Assembly (NCBI GenBank): GCA_051294375.1
Contig: CM119268.1
Span: 169,437-233,436 of the forward strand
DNA: 64,000 bases
Origin: Paraspadella gotoi
Lineage: Eukaryota; Chaetognatha
Direction of reading: 5' to 3'
The notes beneath the pieces were generated by a model that saw only the letters and a program-made list of their open reading frames with translations, did not search any database and was not told where the DNA came from. Each line of letters opens with the position of its first letter. The stretch's first letter is position 1. The position numbers were made by a program, and so were the translations under genes. Positions 1 to 12,461 of this stretch are shown piece after piece.

Positions 1-1113
1 GGTGTGAAGGGGTCGTGATGAAGTTGAGAGAGGTGTTGAAGGGTCGTGGTGAAGGGAGAGGGGTGTTGAAGGGACGTGATGAAGTGAGAGAGGTGTTGAA
101 GAGGTCGGGTGAAGTGAAGGGGTGTTGAAGGGACGTGATGAAGAGTGAGAGAGGTGTTGAAGGGGTCGTGGTTTGAAGTGAGAGGGGTGTTGAAGGGGTC
201 GTGATGAATGAGAGGGGTGTTGAAGGGGTCGTGGTGAAGTGAGAGGGGTGTTGAAGGAGTCGTGTGAAAGTTAGAGGGGATGTTGAGGGGTCGTGGTGAA
301 GTGAGAGGGTGTTGAAGGGGTCGTGATGAAGTAAGAGGGGTGTTGAAGGGTCGTGGTGAAGTGAGAGGGGTGGTTGAAGGGGACGTGATGAGTGAGAGAG
401 GTGTTTGAAGGGGTCGTGGTGAAGTGAGAGGGGTGTTGAAGGGTCGTGTGAAGTGAGAGGGGTGTGAAGGGGTCGGGGTGAAAGAGAGGGGTTTTGAAGG
501 GGTCCTGTGAAGTGAGAGGGGTGTTGAAGGAGTCGTGGTGAAGTGAGAGAGGTGTTGAAGGGGTCGTGGTGAAGTGAGAGGGGTGTTGAAGGGGTCGTGG
601 TGAGTGAGAGGGGTGTTGAAGGGGACGTGATGAAGTGAGAGAGTGTTGAAGGGTTGTGGTGAAGTGAGAGGGGTGTTGAAGGGGACGTGATGAAGTGAGA
701 GAGGTGTTGAAAGGGGTCGTGGTGAAGTAGAGGGGTGTTGAAGGGACCTGATGAAGTGAGAGGGGTGTGAAGGGGACGTGATGAAGTGAGAGGGGTGTTG
801 AAGGGGTCGTGGTGAATGAGAGGGTGTTGAAGGGGACGTGATTGAAGTGAGAGAGGTGTTGAAGGGGTCGTGATGAAGTAAGAGGGGTGTTGAAGGGGTC
901 GTGGTGAAAGTGAGAGGGTGTTGAAGGGGACGTGATGAAGTGAGAGGGGTGTTGAAGGGGACGTGATGAAGTGAGAGGGGTGTGAAGGGGTCGTGATGAA
1001 GTAAGAGGGGTGTTGAAGGGGTCGTGGTGAAGTGAGAGGGGTGTTGAAGGGGACGTGATGAAGTGAGAGAGGTGTTGAAGGGTCCTGGTGAGTGAGAGGA
1101 AAGTCAGAGTCAC
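1..1113. repeat. 31-bp minisatellite (about 36 copies)
   Basis: The unit is close to GAAGTGAGAGGGGTGTTGAA followed by GGGGTCGTGGT, 31 bp in all. Two unit variants alternate irregularly, one with GGACGTGATGA and one with GGTCGTGGTGA. The array is cut by the window start, so its full length is unknown. A 280-codon frame runs through it on the minus strand because the unit lacks stop codons there. A 31 bp period rotates the frame every unit, so this is not a protein repeat. Many units carry single-base insertions or deletions. Confidence 0.93.
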
Positions 1114-1173
1114 CAGAGGTAAATTTATGCGACTGAAGAATGTGTGATTGAACGCTTAAAAGATTTAGAAGTG

Positions 1174-1192
1174 ACTCTCTCTCTTTCTCTCT

Positions 1193-1263
<71 letters not shown>

Positions 1264-1318
1264 GCTTTCTCTGTCTCGCTTTCCTCTCTCTCTCTCTCTC
1301 TCTCTCTTTCCTTCTTCT
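1174..1318. repeat. (CT)n low-complexity tract
   Basis: About 145 bp of nearly pure CT dinucleotides broken by TTT and CG interruptions. Confidence 0.95.
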
Positions 1319-1399
1319 CCAAATAGAGAGAGAGGGTGACAAAGATTTGTGAAAGAAAAGCCAAAAAAAATAGAAAATCCCTATTTATTTCTCCAAAAA

Positions 1400-1520
1400 C
1401 GATGACGACGATGATGATGACGACGACGAAAATGACGATGACGACGACGATGACGATGTGACGACGACGATGACGACGGTGACGACGATAAATAATGAAC
1501 GATGACTACGAAGACAACAT
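1400..1520. repeat. (GAC/GAT)n trinucleotide tract
   Basis: Mixed GAC and GAT triplets. A second, shorter tract of the same kind lies at about 2200-2236. A (GA)n tract follows at about 2361-2416. Confidence 0.85.
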
Positions 1521-2355
1521 GAATAGGCCATTCAGTTTTAATTTTTCATTTACAATTGTTTTTAATTGTTATTGAAATTTTACACTTTACATTCAGAACT
1601 TTTATTAAATGCCTTGATCTTTTTTTTTTCAAAGTTTTAAAATACTAAATAAAAATAATAAAAATAAGAACGGCGATACTAATAAGTCTTGCGCCGCATG
1701 ACTTTCTCATAACGATGTTTGTTCGACGCGCACTGCATCGAATTTGTTTTTTATTCTTATTTTTAAAAAGGAGAGGTGGCGCTAGAAGTCGCTTAGATTC
1801 ACGCTTCAGCAAAAATAACAAAGAAAAACTAAGTTAAACTTGTGTTGAATTTTTTATCATGTTATCATTTCTTGTCACTCACAGTATGATATATATGCAT
1901 GTTAAGGACTACATTTTATGCCAAATATGAATTTAAAAAAAACTTAAAAACTTAGATACAGTTCCAGTTTTTTTACATTGTTTTGATGCCATTACTGTTT
2001 TAGTATTCAATTGTGTTAATATCGGTTTTGTTATTAATATAAAAAAATATGAACTTACTTTGAAGTTTTTTAATGTAAGTGGGTCAGACCAACTGACCAA
2101 AAAGTGACTTTTTAGATTGATCCGCGAATACTCTCGGTTACTAACAAGCATTAGCTAAAATATTATATAGAAGGACGTTGAAATACAGGCGGAGATAACA
2201 GCGACGACAACGACGACGACGATGATGACGACAACTTTTCAATGCTCAGAAACATCGATCGAAGATTATTCAGGTCATAAAGTGAACGCTAACAAGTGAT
2301 TTTGAGAGAGGCTGATCCTCGAAAAAAGGGGTTCTATTAAAAGAAAAAAAAGAAC

Positions 2356-2415
<60 letters not shown>

Positions 2416-2422
2416 AAAGGAG

Positions 2423-4300
2423 CAATAGAGAGAGTATAAGACGAGGATCAATTCAGTAATTCAGTATAAAAACAAGAAATAAATAAATAAATAATTAATG
2501 ATTTAATATGTTTGTTGATTGTACATAATTTTTACTCTGGAAGGGAGAGGAGGAAAAAGGAGAGGAAGAGGAGGAGGAAAAGAGGAGTAGGAGAGGAAGA
2601 GGAGGAGGCCACCTCTTTTCTGAGAAAAATTGAGAAAGAAAACGGGCTACTTTGTTTTATTGGTCGAAGATTTAAAGGGGAGAGAAAAGTGAAGGAAAGG
2701 GAGAAAAGGAGATAAATAAAGAAAAGAGAAAAGATAGATGATAAAGAAGATAAAAAAAATATTAAAACATTAGATGATGGAAAAATGAATTACAAGGATA
2801 AAAGTTTTTTAGGTAAAAGTTAACTAGCAAATTCAGATCTATTTATTTTGATAATGCTTTATAATAAAATTTTAAAACAAGAACGGTAATTCAAATGCCG
2901 TTAACATGACTACAATGACTTCTTAGTCCATGAATTTATGACATGAACTTCATCAGAATGACGTATTTTGTTTTTCTAGTTTTAGGATTTCCTAAAGGCG
3001 GCGCTAGTAGTCACTTAAATTAAATCGTACACCAACTATAATCAAGTTATGAGACAGACAGACATACAGACGGACCGACAGACCGAGCGACCGAAAAGTG
3101 ATTATAGAGAGTTGCTCCGCGAGTTACTCACGGCGCAACTAAAAAAGCGCCTTTTTTCAAAATCTATCTATTTGATATGTAGCTTTTTGTTCAAACTCTG
3201 TTGACATCGCCCGGTCAAAAGAATTGATGAGTAATTTTTATTTATATTTATTAATATGAGATTAAAAAAATATTTAAAGTAATTTTTTAATTGATTAGTG
3301 GTGTTATTAGAAATTAAAAATAAGGAAATAGGAAAAAACGCTTAATAGAAATTAAACATGTAAAAGTAAAATCACAGAAGGAATAATCAAAAAAATAAAC
3401 AAGATCCATCTGCAAATGTTGTGAATTGATCGTCAATGAGTGAAGAATAATTAATCACATTGTGATATTGATCATTTCTAAAAGAATACAGCTTTTCACG
3501 ACAATGGTCGATAGCCCCTTTTTGCAAAGTGACATCTTACAACTCCGAGCAGATAGTAAACGTCCGCCAATAAATTGTATCAGTTCTTGAATATCAAAAA
3601 TCTTTCCTGCTTGCTTTCGTTATCTCCGAGGTTTTTTAATAAAATATAACAAATATAAAATAAACTATAAACAAAAGCCAAATTATATTTTCGAAAAAAC
3701 TCCGCTTTTTGGGATTTTCTTTTGATACAAAATAAGGATTAAAAATTTGGTAGAAAAAGATGCGCAATGAAAAAGAAAAAAAACCTCGTTTAAAATGTAA
3801 TAACCGTAAAAATTTTTTATTGTTTCTCTGATGATATAGATTTAAACTGGACATCATAAGGGTTAGTCATACCACACAAATTCTTGGCTTTTTTTTAAAT
3901 CTCTTTTTACTTCGGACCTCGAATAATATCAAAGTTATCGCTGGTAAAAATAGAGAAAAATAAGAAAAAATGAATGCTACTATAATCAGTTTTCGTTGGT
4001 GAAATCTTTTTAGAATAAAATTTTGTTGGAATAACAAAAGGATCATTAACAATCCTAATGGAAAAAAAACCTGGGATAATAATTTATTTAATGGTTAGAT
4101 TTTTGTACATTAAGCACACCATTGTTGTGAAAAAGGCAATAGATTCAAAACACAATATATAATGAGTAGATTCTTTGTAAAAAAATCAATAATAAGAAAG
4201 ATCGAACAAATTTAAAATTAATTCAAATCCGTGGAGAAAAAATTTGTCTGTCCTTGCGTATAAAATAAAGCGCTATTTCCAAAATTAACAACATATTATG
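2423..4300. other. AT-rich DNA without a recognised gene
   Basis: A purine-rich patch (2535-2715) gives a spurious Arg/Lys/Glu frame. A degenerate (GACA)n tract lies at 3050-3092. The rest is AT-rich, with no splice-bounded exon or conserved motif that I could see. Confidence 0.6.
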
Positions 4301-4305
4301 ACCCC

Positions 4306-5100
4306 TTATATTTTCCACTGAGAATAATCAATATTTTTCCTGTTTTGAATTGTTAAAAAGAAATCAGTAATGCTTTGTGCCCAAGTATCCACTCGCCCGG
4401 GAAAATCTGGCCTTATATTTGAAGTAAAAAATTGTTTTCGTGTGTTTACGAAACTGAGTCTTAAATTGAAAAAAGACATAAAAGGCAGAATTTTATTTTC
4501 TCTGATCAGCAACGCCAAATCTTAAGCTGAAACTATAATAATCTTAGCCAGTTATCATGATTTTCATACGTGAGGCTAACAGCTAAAATAAAAAAATGTA
4601 TAAAATCATAATCAAATTTTGTACCCAATCGTTTTTAAGGACTTGAATGTTCTTTATATCAGATAATTTTGACATTGCCACATTGATATTAAAATAACTT
4701 AAGTTGAGTTACTGTAAAAACTCTTAATATTAAAAATGGACATACAAACTGCAAACCAAAAGAAATTTTTCACACATTTGAATAAATAAAAATACCAATC
4801 CTAAAGATAGACCCACAGTTTCTGAACACAACTCGATACAAAGCCAAAGGGCTTCTAATTTCCCGGACAAGTACCTAACCGAAGTTAGAAGAAGCAATTG
4901 CCACAGATATTGTGATACAGCAGCAGAAAATAGAGTAAATATTCTTTAAACTCGCCAAGTGCAGACATATTCTACTCCCCGGCTGAAACAAAGAAGACTT
5001 TTTGGCACCAAACACTTTAAATTTTGCCTTGTAATTGTATTATTACCAAGACGGTAATACAAAATTCCGTTTACACTCTCACTATCGTTAAATACTTGAA
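4306..5100. pseudogene. decayed coding sequence, family unknown
   Basis: On the minus strand, 4306-4518 keeps 70 codons of protein-like composition, including the stretch RPDFPGRVDTWAQSITDFF. On the plus strand, about 4870-5095 reads as protein-like sequence interrupted by three stop codons (after QQQKIE, after HILLPG and after LNFAL). Codon texture differs from the surrounding homopolymer-rich DNA. I infer a remnant of one or two old genes or of a transposable element. No domain was recognised and the two strands may be unrelated. Confidence 0.3.
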
Positions 5101-5875
5101 GAAAATTTGTAAACATTGTTCGTCGTTTTCAAATGTCATAATATAAACAGAGACTGCAAGTTTGGCAAAGCATCTGTAAAAAAGATTCTAAAATGACATG
5201 TGTGTAATTCAAAACAAAGAGATAGTTTTCTTTTGAACTTTAATCGGTTCAAGCTTTTGACTTTTTTTTAGTCAGTTTAAATCCATTGATATTGGAATGA
5301 ACCAAGGCCACTAATAAAACAGAAAACAGTTAAACTTTTTTTCACTTTAGTTTCCAATTTCAGGAAAATAGTTTCCATGTTGTTTCAAAATGTACAAACC
5401 AAAAAATGCAGAGACAAGATTATGAAACATTATTATAAATAGGGAGGCCAGGCCGAAATTTCTTATTCTGTTGAACTTGAGATGTTAAATTATCAACATA
5501 GTTTTAAATCAGTTGCCACATCAACTATTCCAAGAATTGTAGTTATCACTAATTCAATCTTTTTCAAATTGATAACATTTTTTCTCAGTTTTATGAAATA
5601 TCGAATTTGACGATAAACTTATTTGGTTGCAGACTAAATCTACATATACGAGTAATATAGAATTATCTTGCCTTCTAATTATGAATTTTAAATTCAGTGC
5701 GATGAGATGCAAGACTTGCTGCACGTGGGTTAAGATATTTCCTGAAAAGAAAAAAAAACAACAAATCGATTTAAAAGAACAAGTAAAATTACATTATTAT
5801 ATTGATAAAATTTTGATCCTAAATAATTTTTAATAATATTTTATCAATACATCATCAATACACGAGTCTCTTTGG

Positions 5876-5914
5876 AGTGTGGGTGTTCGAATCTTACCGC
5901 TGTCACCACATTTA
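5876..5914 (+). repeat. possible tRNA-derived (SINE-like) remnant
   Basis: The segment contains GTGTTCGAATCTTACC followed by GCTGTCACCA. This resembles a tRNA T-arm (TTCGAAT loop, B-box-like) running into an acceptor stem. No matching 5' acceptor strand, D-arm or A box is visible upstream, so this is not an intact tRNA gene. A tRNA-derived SINE head is a possible explanation. The following 5930-6260 is unusually GC-rich for this neighbourhood. Confidence 0.25.
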
Positions 5915-6098
5915 GGAAAGACTCATGGATTTTTAGGTTGAAATCATACGATTTTATTCTGAGGGATAAACGGTGACGGCGAGACGCGCGCAGGAGTCTT
6001 GATCAATGCTACTGAAACTAGAACAAGCTAAGTCTATTTATAAACTAGGAAGAGATCGGCGACGTGGTAAAAATTACAGTTCCAATGATTCTGCCAAG

Positions 6099-6138
6099 CT
6101 GATTGGTCGATTGCGGCGTTCCATGCTTGACCAATCAG
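6099..6138. other. 10-bp perfect inverted repeat carrying CCAAT motifs
   Basis: CTGATTGGTC at 6099-6108 is the exact reverse complement of GACCAATCAG at 6129-6138, with a 20-nt spacer. Each arm carries an ATTGG/CCAAT core. It could be a paired NF-Y type site or a stem-loop; no gene start is evident beside it. Confidence 0.6.
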
Positions 6139-6493
6139 GATTCAGCCGATTCCAATTTCCGCGGAGATCGATTTGCTTTAGGTGACTTGACACTCCTGCG
6201 ATGACATAGGAACCAGATATGAAATCTCGATTGCGAAAATGTGGTGAATGAAAAAAACTGGCGACGCGTCAAATATATAAAAGATAAAGACGAATATTTC
6301 TCGACTGATAGAGATAAATGTCATTGATATCATGATGTCATGATGTCCTAGATATTTCGGTCTCCATTTTAATGTCAGAAGAAAAAAGTTTCAGATCTGA
6401 TGTCAAATGTCAATTGTGACATTTTACAGTCTCTACCGCCAAAAAATCGACCGGATATGTATCGCACATTATCCACGAGTAACTACAGTGACA

Positions 6494-6504
6494 TGTCTCT
6501 CTCT

Positions 6505-6544
<40 letters not shown>

Positions 6545-6571
6545 CTCCTCTCTCTCGTCTCTCTCTCTCTT
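6494..6571. repeat. (CT)n tract
   Basis: Near-pure CT dinucleotide repeat. The 78-codon Leu/Ser frame across it is not a gene. Similar (CT)n or (GA)n tracts occur at about 7680-7720, 8180-8231 and 8431-8480. Confidence 0.95.
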
Positions 6572-6884
6572 GTGCTCGTGTGAAAATTGTTACTCACGCT
6601 ATTGTTAAAACGTCATCTTTTTTATTTATTTTCTAAATGAAAATAAAAAAAAAATGGTTGGCGAAAAAAAAAATGACGACCAGAATCAAAAACCAAATAA
6701 CAGAAAAGTGATTTTTGGATGCCAAAAAGATTTTCTTTCTTTTTTTTCTCATTTTTTTTTTTACTGGAATCAATTTCAATTTTTATTATTTTTTATCGAG
6801 CGAAAAAAATTAGCCTTTTTTTAATTAATTTTCAGGAGGTAGAGGGAGATGAAAAACTAGCACTATTTTCTGAAATCGCCTAAT

Positions 6885-7300
6885 TTTTATCCTAATCCCT
6901 AAACTTAATTTAAGCTTGATATTTAACTAACCAAATCCTAAACACTAAACCATAAACTCTCCTCCTAATCCTAATCTAATTATTAAATTTAATCTCAAAC
7001 CCTATTCCTTCGCAAAACCCCTCAACCCTTAAATCAAATCACAAACTAATTTTTTTATAATTTAAATGAAATGAGGAAGTTTCCGGAATATAGGACCGAA
7101 AAGGGCAGTAAGGAGGGGAAAATTAGGAAGAGGAGGAGGAAGAGGAATGGTTCTGAATGGAGGAAGCGAGAAAGTGAATCGTGAAAAATCTAGTAAAACT
7201 TTATGAATTTTAACATAATAAATATTAATAAATATTTATAGTTATTTATGTAGGAATTTTTTAAAATATAATTTAAAACATAATTATTTATTGATTATTA
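6885..7300. other. AT-rich DNA with degenerate CCTAA-like motifs
   Basis: Scattered CCTAATCC, CCTAAAC and CCTAATC words occur at 6885-7030, without a fixed period. No gene is seen. Confidence 0.4.
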
Positions 7301-7674
7301 TTTATTTTAATTATTTTATGTATGAATTTCAGCCAAAATTTTGTTGGGAAAAAAAAAACAAAAAGGCGAAAAGATCGTCTTCTGTCGTTTTCTCTTAGAA
7401 CGAAACATTTTTGTTGAACGTAACAACGACCGATGACGACGACGACAACGACTGCCACTAAATACGATAACATTGAACATTATCTAAGAGAAAGAGAGAG
7501 AGAGAGGGAGATAGGGGAGGAGGAGGAAATAACATTGAACATTAATCCAAGTGGAGCTTTAAAAGTGACTTAGATAACTCAGATGTGTTTTTAAGTTACT
7601 GAAAAAGGTTTAAACTAATTGAAACTTTTGTGTTTAGTATTCGGTTTGAGCTATTGAGGCTCGGTGTGGACGAA

Positions 7675-7728
<54 letters not shown>

Positions 7729-8190
7729 CTTTTTTTTTCTGTGTCTACTTTTTGGGTGATCTTGAAAAAAAAATGGAAAGATTTTATGAAGAACGAAAGT
7801 CGAAAAAGAATCTTTGGTCTGAATGAATCAAGATTTTCGTCTTTTGTTAGATACAAAAAGAGGAGGGCAATAGACAGACAGATTGACTGAAAGGCAGACA
7901 GACAGATAGACAAAGAACAAAAACTGTCTTGTTGAAGAATGAAATAAAAAAATAAAGAAAGAAATAAAAAAAGAAAGAAAGAAAAATTAGTCAATTAACA
8001 AAATAAATGAAATGAATATTTGTCAGAAAGAAAAAAGATATACACAATATACTAGAGAAAGAAAAAAATAATAAAATAGAATAGTTTATTTCTATTTTTT
8101 GGGATTGTTGATTGCATTAACATTGAAAAAGGAAGAAAAAAAAGCGAAAAATAAGAATTCTAAACAAAAAAAGAACGGGTGAGAGAGAGA

Positions 8191-8223
<33 letters not shown>

Positions 8224-8432
8224 GAGAGAGATTGGCTTACTGACAATCAAGACAACGTTTGACATTTTTTTAGGAAATTAATAAAAAAAATAATTAAAAT
8301 TAAACAAACAAGTTTTTATTTAATTTGTCAAAAATCATTTTACTTTTTCATTCCATTAACGCGTCGCAAAATAACCCAACATTATGTATACACGTATGCC
8401 ACGAAATATTGATTTAAGAGGCTCTAAAAATG

Positions 8433-8484
<52 letters not shown>

Positions 8485-8517
8485 TAAGAATCCTTTTAAC
8501 ATTCCAGTCTTTTTATC

Positions 8518-8548
8518 GAGCCATGACCGGCGAAGCCGGTTCAGGCTC
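8518..8548. other. strong GC hairpin
   Basis: ACCGGC GAA GCCGGT forms a perfect 6-bp stem with a 3-nt loop. It is framed by GAGCC and GGCTC, which can pair further out across a small internal loop. It stands alone in AT-rich DNA just before a (GTC)n tract. It could be a transposon terminus, an RNA stem-loop or a cruciform. Confidence 0.65.
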
Positions 8549-8575
8549 TATAATGTTTTAGATTTGCTTCTTTGT

Positions 8576-8656
8576 GACGTCGTCGTCGTCGGCGGCGTCG
8601 TCGTCGCGGCTTCGTCGGCGTCGTCGTCGTCGTCGTCGTCGTCGGCGTCGGCGTCA
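8576..8656. repeat. (GTC)n trinucleotide tract
   Basis: Mostly CGTCGTCGT with GGC variants. It would read as poly-Ser/Val/Ala, but no exon boundaries support coding. Confidence 0.9.
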
Positions 8657-9835
8657 CGCTATTTTATATAAAAACTACTACGCTTTTTATAGGTTTGGTT
8701 GGGACTTACCGTTTTTTTTTAAATAAAAATTATTATGAATTATGATAAAGTTTTACAAAAGTGTGCGATCATAGTAAGTTAAAAATTTAGATATGGCTTC
8801 TCATCTTGAAATAGCTTTGATATTTTCGATTTAAGTATTTTTTGTTTGAATTTCCACTTCATTATAATTTACTGCAGTATGCAAATGAGATTATAGTACT
8901 CATTATATATCCAAATTAGTATATAGGAAATGCTTTAATCTAATTTACATATTGCAGTATATAATATTGAAGATGAAATTCAAAAATTTTTTTAAATCTA
9001 TAATAAAAATGGGAACACAAAAATAACTTTTTAATGAGAAGCTATATCTCTAATTTAATACAAATAAAAATAAGAATCTTTTACAAGCTGCGATTGGAAA
9101 AAATTAGAAAAATTTCAATTGTAAACAATTGTAGACATATTTTTGTTATTTCTAATACGATTTTTTACTTATATGGTATTTACGTTACTTTTTTGTTGAA
9201 TAATAGTTATTACTTTTCGTTTAGTTTTTTACATGTACTTTTGATTCAATCTGTTTGGTATTAAAAAAAAATTTTTCAGTTGCTGCTTTTTCTGAACCCT
9301 TAAAAAACAACGTTCAGGTTTCTGCAAGTGATGTGTCACGCTGCCTCCATCTGTTTCTTTCTGTCTCTTTTCTTTTTCTGTACTCTCTCTCGTCTATCTC
9401 TGTCTTCTGTCTCTCTCTCTCTGTACGATCGTTCGTATTTTTGGAAAAATTCTTATATTTTTTTTTCCTTCTAAAAACTTTATTATCGCCATTTTTTTTC
9501 TCAATACACAAATCCCAAATTTACATCCGAGATTTCGTGGATTCATTTAAAAAAAAGGGAAGAATAACTTATAATGAAGGCAATGTCACATGTACATCAA
9601 CTTGTATGACAGGTAGGCGATAGCTGCTATATATCCGGCAATTGCGCAGATTAATATAAATAATATATAATATAAAAATATATCAATCTAAAAATTTCAT
9701 TCAAGATTAAAAATTTTTTAAGATGAGGAAATAAAGAATTTATTTTGAATAACGTAAAAAAAATATTTGGAAGTCAAAAATATCATAGTCGTTAACTGAT
9801 TATTGTCAACTATATATTTGTTAATAGAGATTATA
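8657..9835. other. AT-rich DNA, no gene recognised
   Basis: The open frames at 9034-9264 and 9255-9623 have AT-rich or homopolymer composition and no motif. A short (CT)-rich stretch lies at about 9378-9424. Confidence 0.5.
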
Positions 9836-10212
9836 ATTTTTGGACGTTCTTATTGAAAATAGTTTAGCTTTATAGCAACGAGTTTTCCATTTCATACAAT
9901 CAATATCAATCTCATTCATTTTCAATAATATGCAAAAAAAAATAAGGTTTTCAACCTCATTTTGAACTAGATGAACAAAAGACTTCAAGTCTTATTTCAA
10001 TTGAAAAAAAAAATAGAAAGTGTAATTGATGTCTTAATCACACAATAAAACAATTTTATTTTTATGCACGCCACTTTTTTCTTAATACAAAATCCCAAAT
10101 TTATTTCCGAGATTTTCGTGGATTTTTATTTTTTTCCTTCTAAAAACTTTATTATTATCTTATTATTCTCTCTCTCTCATCTCTCTCTCTCTCTCTCTCT
10201 CTCTCTAATAAC

Positions 10213-10480
10213 TCATCGCGTCAATGAATGACTAGCATCGCATCAAAATAACTATTATAGCATCAATGAATGACTATCATCGCATCAATGAATGATTTCA
10301 TCCGATCAATGAAGTACTATCATCACATCAATGAATGATTATCATCGGCATCAATGAATGATTATCATCGCACCATCATTTGGTTATCATCGCATCAATC
10401 CTTGGTTATCATCGTATCAATATTTGTTATCATCGCATCAATATTTGGTTATCATCGCATCAATATTTGGTTATCATCTA
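10213..10480. repeat. 21-22 bp minisatellite (about 12 copies)
   Basis: The unit is close to ATGAATGACTATCATCGCATCA, changing to TTTGGTTATCATCGCATCAA. The same array in reverse complement lies at about 39960-40170 in the other arm. Confidence 0.88.
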
Positions 10481-10599
10481 AAGCAGGCTCGATCCTATTG
10501 CTTTAGATTTTTAACCTTTAAGATTACATTTGTCCATGGGTTTGAAAATCTGACCGCTCTGTCTTATTAAAACAGATTGAGTGTTAATTAGAGCAGGCC

Positions 10600-10609
10600 T
10601 CTCTCTCTT

Positions 10610-10655
<46 letters not shown>

Positions 10656-10656
10656 A
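10600..10656. repeat. (CT)n tract in left arm
   Basis: Near-pure CT repeat. Its reverse-complement partner (GA)n lies at about 39808-39846. Confidence 0.95.
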
Positions 10657-11582
10657 AGTTAACAAGTGACGACGACGAACAAAAAATAATCCAGTTTCCT
10701 TTTTTCCTCGATTCAGTTTTAGTTTTGGACGAAAATCGAATTGAACCTTTTACCTTTTTTTCTTGAATTTTAATATTTGCTTATAACCGATTTTCAACTC
10801 AAGTTATTATTAGCATTTGAAAGATACGAGTATCATTTTTTTACCTTTGCTTACCTATACATTTACGGTATATTTCATTTTTGTTGCGAAATATTTTTAT
10901 GAAAATTAATGGCATCGAAAAATATTGGTCTAAATTTTCATCTAAGTATTTGTACAATAATAAATTATAATATTTCTTTGATCCCATTATCATTGATATA
11001 CATTACCAATGTTTTTTAATATTTTATATTTCTCATCTCTCTACTTAGTGCTACTTTATAAAACTTTGTTGATTAATTTCTTGTTTATAACTGTATTCTG
11101 TTAGCCTTGTCGTTAATTTAGTGTAATATATCAGTGAAATAATTTCATAATTTCAGAAGGTTCGTTGAAACTATTTAAAACAATTATTTAAAAATCCCTT
11201 ATACTTTTTATCTAATTCATCTAATTTATCAAATTTCATTTTTTTAAAAATTTTCTCAACGTTTGTTACTAATTCAATCTAATTCAACGTGGAAATGAAA
11301 TTCCTAATTCTTAATGCTTAATGCTTAACAAAAGAGAAGATCTCACAAAAAACTTAACTCAATTTCATAAAGAAGCGAATTCGATCAAAGCCTCTTCTTA
11401 GCCATCATAACAACAACAAAACAACAACAACAATGCTCGATCTTCTTCTTCCATTTCGCCTCGTTTTCTTCCCTTTCCTCTTCCTTCTCCGCTTCGTTCA
11501 TCCCAGCCTTCTCCTCTTCCTCGAAATCATCTTCTCTCCCTACAGGGGCTTTAAAGAAGAAGGATTTGGTGAGCGATATCAA

Positions 11583-11752
11583 ATGTTAATCTTAAATTAT
11601 ATTTTTAATATTAATGTTAATCTTAAATTATAATGTTAATATTAATATTAATCTTAAATTATAATGTTAATATTAATGTTAATCTTAAATTATAATGTTA
11701 ATATTTATGTTAATCTTAAATTATAATGTTAATATTAATGTTAATTTTATTT
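11583..11752. repeat. AT-rich minisatellite
   Basis: Repeats of ATGTTAATCTTAAATTATA alternate with ATGTTAATATTA. The reverse-complement array is at about 38680-38880. Confidence 0.85.
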
Positions 11753-11790
11753 TTATGTGATAATCCTTTCTTTTTTGTTGTGTTGTAGAT

Positions 11791-12461
11791 TAGGGACAGT
11801 TTGTTAATTGGCAACGTGACCCAACGTGACCAGTGACCTAAAGCCGTCTTCGCATACAACAACAATTCATTTTAAGTATAAACGCAAACACGTTTCGGCT
11901 CTATGATGTTCGAAGCCTTCATGTCCAGGGTCCAAGGTAATTTGTGAAATTTGGACAGATTTTAACAAAAGGGGAGAGAGAGAGATAGAGAGAGAGAGGA
12001 GTGAGAAAGAGAGAGAGAGGAGGGGGGAGAAAGTTTTCCAAACAGAGCATTGAGAGTGGCTCAATGGTGAGGAACAGGCTCTAAGGGTCAAAGGACAGAT
12101 ATATCTTTAGTTATGAAAAGAAAGTGAAAATTCCAATTACAGAGAGAGAGAGAGAGGAGGTAAAGTTTAACTTTGTTCATGTCTATTTCAAGTTTACAAA
12201 ATCATTTCATGTGTTGTACATTAAAAAATGTATTATTTTCTCGTCTCCTGGCCTCTTTCTCATCGTCCTCTCGCTCCTCCTCTAATCTCTCGTCTCATCG
12301 TCCCTCTCTCTCATCTCTCATCTCATCCTTCTCTTTCTCTCATCCGTCCATATATTCTTTGTTTAAAAAAATTCTGACCAATTTCAACATAGAGCGGAAA
12401 CATATTTCGTTTTCACACTAAAAAAAAATTGTTGCCAAATTACCAGAAACTCCTGTCCCTA
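11791..12461. mobile_element. non-autonomous TIR/foldback element, copy A
   Basis: The left end starts TAGGGACAG...TTGGCAAC and the right end finishes GTTGCCAAAT...CTGTCCCTA, so the ends are inverted. Inward, both ends share a pyrimidine-type block (GTTTCGGCTCTATG on the left, CATAGAGCGGAAAC on the right) and then a TTTGGTCAGA-like segment. The left inverted repeat is longer (about 180 bp) because it has two insertions of about 45 and 40 bp. The core is (GA)n and (CT)n-rich filler without a gene. Target-site duplications are not clear. A second copy sits at 37991-38649. Confidence 0.6.

Noticed and set aside
271-1113. 280-codon minus-strand ORF (TPLTSSRPLQHPSHF-like repeats)
   Set aside because: It lies in a 31 bp minisatellite whose period is not a multiple of three, and the frame changes with each indel.
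5876-5914. A complete tRNA gene
   Set aside because: Only a T-arm and acceptor-like 3' part is visible; no D-arm, anticodon arm or matching 5' acceptor strand.
10213-10480. A CRISPR-like array (regular repeats)
   Set aside because: There are no unique spacers between repeats, the unit is a plain minisatellite, and the DNA is eukaryotic.
11385-11582. Minus-strand 65-codon acidic ORF (EEEEKAGMNEAEKEEE) and plus-strand Leu/Phe ORF over the same DNA
   Set aside because: The other arm does not keep either frame, and the strand of any coding is ambiguous.
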